Positions 1-5,916 of a stretch of 7,065 nt of DNA are shown one piece after another; positions within the stretch are counted from its first letter, which is position 1; the number at the start of each line of letters is the position of its first letter. A program made the position numbers and the translations under genes. Below the pieces are notes generated by a model. It saw only the letters and a list, made by a program, of their open reading frames with translations. It was not told where the DNA came from and did no database searches. The stretch comes from CAZCBJ01 sp964496705 (GTDB lineage: Bacteria; Chloroflexota; Anaerolineae; Anaerolineales; Anaerolineaceae), in the NCBI GenBank assembly GCA_964496705.1, contig CAZCBJ010000205.1, positions 1-7,065 of the forward strand, given 5' to 3'.

Positions 1-28
1 AGATTAATAACTGGAATTGCTGCGATCT

Positions 29-1540
29 TCAGGTCATTTCGCTTGATCTGGCCAGATGATGCATGGCAGCCGCGTTTTGCGCATACAACTCTCGGTACAG
101 TTGATAATACAGCTCATATCGTCGATGTGCCGTGTGATCATCTACGAGGAGGGTGCTCTCTTGTAGCCATTGAAGGATGTGAGAAGAGGCGTTGATTGCT
201 CCGCACCCCAGGCCTGCCAGAAAGGCGTCTCCGTAGCTGGCGCCGGTTTGACGGGCAGGGATGATTTGACTGATTCCGGCGATGTCGCAGATGATTTGCA
301 TCCAGGGCAGGTTGCGCGTTCCGCCACCCACGGCCAGCACGCGTGTGGGGCGCAAGCCTTCGGCCTGCATCACCTCCAGGTTGTGGCGGATGGCAAATCC
401 TACCGATTCGAGCAGCGCGCGGTACATGTCAGCGCGTGTGTGCTTCATGGTGAGGCCGAACAGTATCCCCCGCGCCAGTGGATCGTGGATGGGGGTGCGC
501 TCGCCATAGAAATAGGGCAGCGCCACCAGACCGTTGGCGCCGGGCGGCGAGCTGGCAGCAAGCCTTGCCAGGGCTGCATACGCATTTTCGCCCGTTTCCT
601 GTTCAGCCGCCAGCTCCGCCGCGCCGAACTGGTCGCGGAACCAGCGGGTCAAACCGCCGGCAGTGGTGGTGCCGCCCGCTACGCAGAAAGATCCCGGCTC
701 CAGAAAAGGCGCAGTCCAGAAAATGCGCGAGGCGGCTGGCTCTTGGGTTTTTAATATAAAGAAAGTGCTTGAGCCGTACATGATCATCATATCGCCAATT
801 TCAGACAACCCGGCGGAAACCGCCTCGGCAGCCGCATCCGCCGTGCCGGTGATCACCGGGGTTCCCTCGGCCAGGCCGGTTTCATGCGCTGCCGCCGCGC
901 TGACCCTCCCGGCGATCTGGCAGGTCCAAGTGGGGCGCGGCATCCATTCCAGCGGCGCAATGAACCCTGCCAGGCTCTCATCCCACTGCAGCGCCTGCAC
1001 ATTGAAAAAGGGCGCAAAACCAGCCGCATCATAGATGTCGATGGTATTTTCCCCGGTCAGGCGAAAATTAAGATAACCAGGTCCGTTGGTGATCCAGTGA
1101 GTCTTCGCCCAGACATTCGGCGCATGCCTGCGCAGCCATAGAATTTTGGGTGCGCCGGATTGCGAAGACAGGCTGGCGCCGGTTAGCTTGAACAACTCAT
1201 CCATCTCGGCTCTGGCGCGGGTGTCAATGCCGTACAGAATGGCCGGGCGGAGGGCTCTGCCGTCCTCGCCCAGCGCTGCCACCGCCGGTGAGATGCTGCT
1301 GATGCCGATGCCTGCAATATCATCAGGATCCACACCGCTTTGCGCCAGCAGCCCGTTGACGATGTGTTTGAAATCCCGCCACCACACGGCTTCCGGATCA
1401 TGCTCCGCCCACCCGCTGTGCGGCAGGCTCAACTCATGTTCGCAGGATTGGTCTGCCAACACCTGGCCGTTGAGGTCTGCCAGCACACCTTTGGATGAGT
1501 AGGTGCCGATGTCCACGCCCAGGAGGAAAACGCGGCTCAT
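29..1540 (-). CDS. FGGY-family carbohydrate kinase (xylulokinase-like, substrate unknown)
   Basis: Predicted cytosolic ATP-dependent sugar kinase. Seen: the N-terminal nucleotide-phosphate motif GVDIGTYSSKG (residues 8-18, D10); GIDTRA (104-109) in the substrate region; the GTADAAAEA stretch, where D235 fits the FGGY catalytic base; the xylulokinase-like signature GERTPIHDPLARG (346-358); and the adenosine-binding VGGGTRNLPWMQ (404-415). The 503-residue length is normal for an intact two-domain FGGY kinase. The start is supported because the DIGT motif falls in its usual place and GGAG (1551-1554) lies 10 nt upstream. It is the last visible gene of the minus-strand operon, and its ATG overlaps the stop of the M29 gene by 4 bp (ATGA), which suggests translational coupling. 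The canonical xylulokinase QMHG segment is not seen; the equivalent region reads GIGISSISPAVAAL (77-90), so D-xylulose should not be assumed. Positions 1-28 downstream show no gene or terminator. The family call is firm and the substrate is not known. Confidence 0.93.
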   Translation of the reverse strand: MSRVFLLGVDIGTYSSKGVLADLNGQVLADQSCEHELSLPHSGWAEHDPEAVWWRDFKHIVNGLLAQSGVDPDDIAGIGISSISPAVAALGEDGRALRPAILYGIDTRARAEMDELFKLTGASLSSQSGAPKILWLRRHAPNVWAKTHWITNGPGYLNFRLTGENTIDIYDAAGFAPFFNVQALQWDESLAGFIAPLEWMPRPTWTCQIAGRVSAAAAHETGLAEGTPVITGTADAAAEAVSAGLSEIGDMMIMYGSSTFFILKTQEPAASRIFWTAPFLEPGSFCVAGGTTTAGGLTRWFRDQFGAAELAAEQETGENAYAALARLAASSPPGANGLVALPYFYGERTPIHDPLARGILFGLTMKHTRADMYRALLESVGFAIRHNLEVMQAEGLRPTRVLAVGGGTRNLPWMQIICDIAGISQIIPARQTGASYGDAFLAGLGCGAINASSHILQWLQESTLLVDDHTAHRRYELYYQLYRELYAQNAAAMHHLARSSEMT

Positions 1541-2622
1541 AGCAGGAATTCTCCGTCCCTCAAAATGACCCGTTCATCCACATAAACCACCCCATGCGGG
1601 CGGGTATCCTGGATGATGTCCCAATGGATGGCGGATTGGTTGGTGCCGCCGCTGGCGGGATATGCGCGCCCCAACGCAAGGTGCAGCGTTCCGTATATTT
1701 TTTCATCGATCAAAATGTCTTTGCAGAAATGGCGCAGGTGAGGATTGGTTCCCAGCCCAAACTCGCCAATCCAGCTGGCGCCGGTGTCGCTGTTCAGGAT
1801 GGATTGAAGAAAGTCCTGGTGGGTGGAGGCAGTGGCCTCCACCAGCCGCCCCTTTTCCCAGCGCAGGCAGATGCCTTCCACCAGCCTGCCGCTCAACACA
1901 CCTGGGTAATTGAAGCTGATCTGCCCTTCGACACTGTCCTCCAGCGGGGCGGTGTTAATCTCGCCGTCGGGCATGTTGCAGCGACCGTCGCCCACCTGCC
2001 AGGTGCGCCCTTCAATGGAAAATTTCAGGTCGGTACCGGGGGCGAGGATATGCACATGTTTGCCCTGGTTGAGAATATCGGCCCAGCGCTGCCACTCCCG
2101 GCTGGCAGCCTCCCAATCCAGCAGACAGGCAGCAAAAAACATGTCCAGTATCTCACGCTCTTCCAATCCCACCTGGCGGGCGAAAGACTGATTCGGCACG
2201 CGCACCAGACACCAGCGCGTGTGCTGCCAGCGCAGACTTGATATGACACCCTGAGCTTTTTGATTGGCTGCCAGCCGCCCGGGGTGGATATCCTGGTGAA
2301 TATCGAGATCATAGGCGCCGCGCAGGCCGAAATACACGTCCGCCCACTGCATGCCTTGGGCCTCGATCTCCGGCACCCAGCTCAACTGGCGCTCATTGCC
2401 CATTTCCAACAGCGCGTGGCGCAGGTGTTCCGACAAAAATTGGACCTGTGGAAAACCGCCGGCATGGATGACCGCGGTGTACACCGCCTGTACCAGCGGC
2501 AGACTTTCAGCTTCGCCCATGGCGATCATCACCCGCTCACCAGGCTGTACCCGCGCGCAATATTGCACCAGCAATTCACCCAATTCCCGCCAGCGCGTCT
2601 CCATCTTGAACCTGGCTTTCAC
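1537..2622 (-). CDS. M29-family metallo-aminopeptidase-like protein
   Basis: Resembles the M29 (AmpS/AmpT, thermophilic metallopeptidase) family of cytosolic dinuclear-metal aminopeptidases. All five expected metal ligands can be placed: E221 in DGEINTAP, E287 in GEFGLGTNP, H314 in GTLHLALG, and H333 and D335 in IHWD. The first two are 66 residues apart, as in AmpT (E253/E319 from family knowledge). The spacing from H314 to H333 is only 19 residues, against 33 in AmpT numbering, so the loop near the active site is short. No signal peptide is seen. As drawn it starts at GTG, overlapping the BtpA stop by 4 bp (GTGA). An in-frame ATG at 2604 (residue 7, METRWRELGELL) gives an N-terminus more like typical family members and may be the true start; neither has a strong Shine-Dalgarno. 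A peptidase inside a sugar operon is unexpected, so it may act on a sugar-linked amide or amino acid (inference). Confidence 0.88.
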   Translation of the reverse strand: MKARFKMETRWRELGELLVQYCARVQPGERVMIAMGEAESLPLVQAVYTAVIHAGGFPQVQFLSEHLRHALLEMGNERQLSWVPEIEAQGMQWADVYFGLRGAYDLDIHQDIHPGRLAANQKAQGVISSLRWQHTRWCLVRVPNQSFARQVGLEEREILDMFFAACLLDWEAASREWQRWADILNQGKHVHILAPGTDLKFSIEGRTWQVGDGRCNMPDGEINTAPLEDSVEGQISFNYPGVLSGRLVEGICLRWEKGRLVEATASTHQDFLQSILNSDTGASWIGEFGLGTNPHLRHFCKDILIDEKIYGTLHLALGRAYPASGGTNQSAIHWDIIQDTRPHGVVYVDERVILRDGEFLL

Positions 2623-3428
2623 TGCTCACGGAACTGGCGCGCGCGCTGCATGAAGGCTTTGACGCGCTTGACGTCCACCTCGTTCCAGATGTAGCCGTCG
2701 CGTTTGAAAGCCGTGCCAGTCACTGCGCCGTCGGCGATCTCGAGCTGCATTTCGATATTGTCCATGCGCACGCCGGTGTTGGCGAAGATGGGGGTGTCGG
2801 GCACGGCTGCCTTCACCTGCCGCAAGGCGTTGGTGGAAGTCTCCACCCCGGCGGTCAGCCCGGAGATGCACAGCGCGTCCGGGCGGGTGTTGAATACGGT
2901 GGAACGGGCGATGTCGGCCAGGCCGCGGTTGCCGAGGTAACTGGCTGCCTCCGGGACAATGTTGAAGAAAAGGCGGATATTTTCGCCGTGAACCGCTGCG
3001 CGGTGGCGGATGACCTCGCCGCAGTTGGTATTCCACAGCCCAAAATCGCTGGCATAAACACCGGTGAATATCTCGCGCACGAAGGACGCTCCGACGGCTG
3101 CGGCTAGGTCAATGGAAGCGGTGGGATCCCAAAGCACATTCACCCCGAAGGGGACGCGAATCTCAGCGCGCAGCTCGCCGATCACCCGCGCCATGCAGGC
3201 GGTGGTGATGGCTTCAACCCGCGTCAAATAAGGCAGGCTGGCTTCGTTGGAGAACATGACCGCGTCCACACCCCCGTCCTGCAGCGCCGCCAGGTCCTCG
3301 CGGCAGCGCTCCACCACCCATGCCATGCCTTTGTCCGCCTGATAGCCCGGATCGCCGGGCAGCGCTTGCATATGGCACATGGCGATGACCGGCTTACTAA
3401 CGCCGAATAATTCCTTGATCCAATCCAT
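2619..3428 (-). CDS. BtpA/SgcQ-family TIM-barrel protein
   Basis: Full-length (269 residues) member of the BtpA/SgcQ family. It is named after a cyanobacterial photosystem I biogenesis factor, but in non-photosynthetic bacteria it is usually found with sugar genes, as SgcQ is in E. coli. Seen: the N-terminal hallmark KPVIAMCHMQALPGDPGY (12-29); FSNEASLPY (59-67); FGVNVLWDPTASI (94-106); REIFTGVYASDFG (118-130); and the C-terminal glycine-rich loops ANTGVRMDNI (216-225) and DGAVTGTAFKRDG (233-245). The last two resemble phosphate-binding loops of (beta/alpha)8 barrels, so a phosphorylated sugar or nucleotide ligand is plausible (inference). The start is well supported by AAGGAG 8 nt upstream. 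It lies 24 bp after the glycosidase and overlaps the M29 gene by 4 bp. The reaction is not established for this family; lyase, aldolase or isomerase chemistry on the kinase product is one guess. The family call is firm and the function is open. Confidence 0.9.
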   Translation of the reverse strand: MDWIKELFGVSKPVIAMCHMQALPGDPGYQADKGMAWVVERCREDLAALQDGGVDAVMFSNEASLPYLTRVEAITTACMARVIGELRAEIRVPFGVNVLWDPTASIDLAAAVGASFVREIFTGVYASDFGLWNTNCGEVIRHRAAVHGENIRLFFNIVPEAASYLGNRGLADIARSTVFNTRPDALCISGLTAGVETSTNALRQVKAAVPDTPIFANTGVRMDNIEMQLEIADGAVTGTAFKRDGYIWNEVDVKRVKAFMQRARQFREQ

Positions 3429-3436
3429 GTTTACCG

Positions 3437-3442
3437 CTCCTT
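3437..3442 (-). promoter_or_regulatory. Shine-Dalgarno of the BtpA/SgcQ gene
   Basis: On the minus strand AAGGAG lies 8 nt before the ATG at 3428. It is the strongest ribosome site in the minus-strand operon. It lies in the 24-bp gap between the glycosidase stop and the BtpA start, and fixes the BtpA start. Confidence 0.8.
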
Positions 3443-3452
3443 CGAAGAAAAT

Positions 3453-4970
3453 TTAAGTGTTGCGTTGAATGCGCACGGCCAGATATTTGCGGCGCGGCAA
3501 TTCGATGCGCACTTCTCCGCGCGCATCCTGAGTCAACGGCTGAATGCTCATGTTCCAGGTGTCCAGCAAGTCAATCCGGTAAGAACCATCCGGCAGGCGA
3601 AATTCGCGAAAACGGGGCTGGTGCATGCCGAAATAAAAAAGAAAATAATCCTCGACCACGTGCCCGGCAGAAACGATATTCCATGTGCCGACGGTCAGCA
3701 GCTTCTGGCCGATGTTTGAATCAACCAGCGGTGAGAGGCCGTAACCAGGTACGCTTTGGATGACCTCTCGCAAAAAGGCGATCCTTGGGGCGCTCTCGCC
3801 GCACAACTTTCCGCCCTTGGACCACCACAGCACCTCATCTTCGTTCCAGTAAGTCTCGCCATGCCCCACCGCACCTCCGCAGACAAAGCCCAACCACATG
3901 CGCAGCACCATTTCCTCTGCCGAAAGCGAGCCCCAGATGAATTGCAAATCTCCCTCGTAACCGCATTCATCCACCACCACTGGTTTGCCGTATTGTTTCA
4001 ACCAGCGCGGCACTTCTGCCAGGCTGTGATGCTGGATGCTGCAGTGAGTCACCCAGGGCTTGGCGTGATCGTGGAACGGTCCGCAGTTGTGGATGGATCG
4101 CAGGTGGTCGTAGGGATCATTGGCCTGCACAAACTTGAAGGCTTCATCCCAATCGAGCATCGTGCGTCCAAACATCAGGTCGTATTCATTGGCAAAAGAC
4201 CACCAAATGTTGCGAAACGCCGCCAGCCGCGAAAGCAGGTACAACAAATAGCGCTGGTTCACCTCGGCGGGCATGCGGTCAAAACCCCACGCGCCGAAAT
4301 CATAAGGGTGAAAGAGGATAAGATCCGCTTCGATGCCCAGGCGTTGCAAATCCAGGATGCGTTCCTCCAATCGCTGGAAGTACGCCGGATTGAAACGGGT
4401 GAAATCCCAATCTCCAACAGGAGGCACGTTGAGGTAGTCGTGAATGCGGGCTGCCTCCCAATCCGGGTGCGGTTTTCCCTCGAAGGGATAGCAGGGCGGC
4501 TCATTGTGGTTAAACGTGTATCGTTTAGGGAAAACGCACATACGCATTTTATTGAACGGCGCATGGGCAAGAGTTTGCAAGGTCTCCTGCTCGCGGGCAT
4601 CCCCCTGATGATTCCAAGCATAGCAGGTGGTGCCGACCGGATGGTAGGGGGTGCCGTCGGCATAAGCGAAATGGGTTCGTTCCACCACTCGCAGCGGTCC
4701 GTGATTGTCCCCGGAGGGGGGAATGCAGGTGAATTCGCCTTGCTGATTGGTTAGCGTATCAAAGTTGCTGTGCGTAAGATATTGCCAGGTTCCGGTTTGG
4801 TCGGGCATGAAGCGGATTTTATAGGCGCCATCGCCATCATAGAAACCGCGCACGGTCACCTGCCGATGGCCCAGGCGAAATTCGGCGTGCAGATCGATAT
4901 CTTGGAAAGGATTTCCCTCGACCGGACCGGGTAGGGTGATTTCAAATACAGACCATAGTTCGATTTCCAT
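3453..4970 (-). CDS. Putative glycoside hydrolase, DUF5060-DUF4038-DUF5605 architecture
   Basis: Predicted cytosolic retaining glycosidase of a poorly characterised clan GH-A-like group. Residues 1-85 look like the DUF5060 beta-sandwich (FEITLPGPVEGNPFQDIDL, then MPDQTGTWQY). About 95-400 is a DUF4038-like (beta/alpha)8 barrel, and about 415-505 a DUF5605-like beta domain. The barrel carries a likely acid/base E262 in WWSFANEYD (the clan's Asn-Glu pair) and a likely nucleophile E335 in PVVVDECGYEG. Many aromatic residues line the barrel (W119, W257, W375, W382, W383). No signal peptide or membrane segment is visible, so the substrate is probably an imported glycoside. The start is the earliest possible: an in-frame TAA lies 9 nt upstream (4977-4979). 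The leader is AT-rich with no clear Shine-Dalgarno. This is the first gene of the operon. The related DUF4038 family GH140 includes apiosidases, but this protein's linkage and sugar cannot be read from the sequence. Confidence 0.88.
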   Translation of the reverse strand: MEIELWSVFEITLPGPVEGNPFQDIDLHAEFRLGHRQVTVRGFYDGDGAYKIRFMPDQTGTWQYLTHSNFDTLTNQQGEFTCIPPSGDNHGPLRVVERTHFAYADGTPYHPVGTTCYAWNHQGDAREQETLQTLAHAPFNKMRMCVFPKRYTFNHNEPPCYPFEGKPHPDWEAARIHDYLNVPPVGDWDFTRFNPAYFQRLEERILDLQRLGIEADLILFHPYDFGAWGFDRMPAEVNQRYLLYLLSRLAAFRNIWWSFANEYDLMFGRTMLDWDEAFKFVQANDPYDHLRSIHNCGPFHDHAKPWVTHCSIQHHSLAEVPRWLKQYGKPVVVDECGYEGDLQFIWGSLSAEEMVLRMWLGFVCGGAVGHGETYWNEDEVLWWSKGGKLCGESAPRIAFLREVIQSVPGYGLSPLVDSNIGQKLLTVGTWNIVSAGHVVEDYFLFYFGMHQPRFREFRLPDGSYRIDLLDTWNMSIQPLTQDARGEVRIELPRRKYLAVRIQRNT

Positions 4971-5013
4971 ATTTATTTACTTTCTTGTTTTAGGGATGGC
5001 GACGCACAGCAAT

Positions 5014-5019
5014 ATTATA
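5014..5019 (-). promoter_or_regulatory. Candidate -10 box for the minus-strand operon
   Basis: The minus strand reads TATAAT here, a perfect sigma70 -10 hexamer, about 44 bp before the ATG at 4970. It would give a 5' leader of roughly 35-40 nt. No good -35 is found 16-18 bp upstream (CGCCAA or CCGCCA). A TG lies two bases before the box, one more than in a standard extended -10. A weak basal promoter needing help is possible (inference). Confidence 0.45.
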
Positions 5020-5068
5020 GTCATGAACGCGATGTTTGGCGGTCTATTTTTAATGGGTGCCTGACCTC

Positions 5069-5097
5069 TTGACAGGTGGATGAAAATCTGGGATGAT
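5069..5097 (+). promoter_or_regulatory. Candidate sigma70 promoter for the GntR gene
   Basis: A consensus -35 TTGACA (5069-5074) is followed after 17 bp by GATGAT (5092-5097, 4 of 6 match to TATAAT). Transcription would begin near 5103-5105, inside the inverted repeat at 5096-5119. An upstream ATG at 5080 lies between the two boxes, so it would not be in the mRNA; this favours 5137 as the regulator's start. Confidence 0.5.
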
Positions 5098-5119
5098 ATA
5101 GATGTATTGACATCTATAT
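5096..5119. promoter_or_regulatory. Inverted repeat, likely GntR/HutC operator
   Basis: ATATAGATGT (5096-5105) and ACATCTATAT (5110-5119) are perfect 10-bp inverted arms around ATTG. The core GTATTGAC (5104-5111) matches the known HutC-subfamily pattern GT-N-TA-N-AC at all fixed positions but one. It overlaps the -10 end and the probable start of the GntR promoter, so bound repressor should block the regulator's own transcription. It could also influence the divergent operon. The arms are too AT-rich to be a convincing terminator. Confidence 0.65.
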
Positions 5120-5136
5120 ATCACAACATCTCACCT

Positions 5137-5904
5137 ATGAGCGCTTCCAAACAAATTTATCAGATTGACCGTGACAGTAAGCTGCCCCTGTATGAATTGA
5201 TCCAGCAGAACTTTCGCGAACTGATCCTCAGCGGACAGTTGAAAACAGGAGATCCCGTGCCCTCCGAATGGGAGTTATCCGACCTTTACCGGGTCAGCCG
5301 CCTCACCTTGCGCCGCGCGCTGGACGATCTGGCCCGCCAGGGTTGGATCACCCGCCGGCATGGGGTCGGCACCTTCATCGCCAACCCTTCCATCACCCGC
5401 ATTGCGCCCGGTAAACTCAGCTTCACTGATCAAATGCGCGCCATCGGTCGGGTGCCTTCCAGCCGGATGATCGATGTGCGGGTCGTTCCGGCAAGTGAGG
5501 AGGTGGCAGCTTTTCTCGGTTTGCGCGAGAACGATGCGGTGGTCGAGATCACCCGAATACGTCTGGCGGATGGGGAGCCGATTCTGTATGAAATTTCATG
5601 CCTGCCCCAGGCTCGTTTCCCGGATCTGGATAAGGTTTCGGGTCTGGAAAATGGTTCTCTTTATGAACTGCTCAACACCCGGTATGGCATCAGCGTGGCT
5701 GCCATGGATCAAACCCTCGTACCGGTGCTGCTGGATGCGGAGGAAGCTTACCATTTGGATGTTCCCGCCGGGACACCCGCTGTCTTGAGCGAGATTGTCG
5801 CTTTCAGCGCGGATAACCGCCCCATTGAGTATTCCTGGTCGGTTTCCTGCGGTGAGAAATGTAAATTCTATTTCCGTTTTCGCCGCGGCGAAAACATATC
5901 ATAG
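5137..5904 (+). CDS. GntR-family regulator, HutC subfamily (wHTH + UTRA)
   Basis: Ligand-responsive DNA-binding repressor. Numbered from the ATG at 5137 (255 residues), the winged helix-turn-helix covers about 17-85, with LPLYELIQQNFRELILSGQL, the recognition region SDLYRVSRLTLRRALDDLARQGW and the wing RRHGVGTFIA. The UTRA effector domain runs from about 93 to 247: VVEITRIRLADGEPILYE, then SLYELLNTRYG, and ending in RPIEYSWSVSCGEKCKFYFRFR. UTRA domains bind sugars, sugar phosphates or similar small ligands. An upstream in-frame ATG at 5080 would add 19 residues unlike the family, lies inside the predicted promoter and has AGGTGG directly against it with no spacing; 5137 is preferred although it lacks a clear Shine-Dalgarno. 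It is transcribed away from the four-gene operon and 12 bp ahead of a glycosidase, a typical local-regulator position. Autoregulation through the repeat at 5096-5119 is inferred. The family call is very secure and the ligand is unknown. Confidence 0.93.
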   Translation: MSASKQIYQIDRDSKLPLYELIQQNFRELILSGQLKTGDPVPSEWELSDLYRVSRLTLRRALDDLARQGWITRRHGVGTFIANPSITRIAPGKLSFTDQMRAIGRVPSSRMIDVRVVPASEEVAAFLGLRENDAVVEITRIRLADGEPILYEISCLPQARFPDLDKVSGLENGSLYELLNTRYGISVAAMDQTLVPVLLDAEEAYHLDVPAGTPAVLSEIVAFSADNRPIEYSWSVSCGEKCKFYFRFRRGENIS

Positions 5905-5905
5905 A

Positions 5906-5911
5906 GAGGAG
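5906..5911 (+). promoter_or_regulatory. Shine-Dalgarno of the plus-strand glycosidase
   Basis: GAGGAG, part of GAGAGGAG starting at the last base of the GntR stop codon, lies 5 nt before the ATG at 5917 and 8 nt before a second ATG at 5920. Either could start translation, a difference of one Met. Confidence 0.8.
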
Positions 5912-5916
5912 AACGG

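Noticed and set aside
170..1141. Plus-strand open frames opposite the FGGY kinase (170-754, 534-1034, 884-1141)
   Set aside because: The minus-strand kinase explains this stretch from end to end; the plus-strand products show no family motifs.
3429..3452. Possible terminator between the lead glycosidase and the BtpA gene
   Set aside because: There is no GC-rich stem followed by a U-run in these 24 bp; only a strong Shine-Dalgarno is present, which fits read-through.
3756..4754. A 332-codon open frame on the plus strand opposite the DUF5060 glycosidase
   Set aside because: It is antisense to a gene with clear catalytic motifs, shows no recognisable domain, and has low-complexity shadow-like composition.
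5060..5077. Short imperfect symmetry (ACCT...AGGT) around the -35 box
   Set aside because: Arms of four bases are expected by chance, with no match to the regulator's predicted site.
5107..5112. A second TTGACA downstream of the first one
   Set aside because: It has no -10-like sequence 16-18 bp later (around 5130-5135 reads CTCACC), and it is part of the palindrome.
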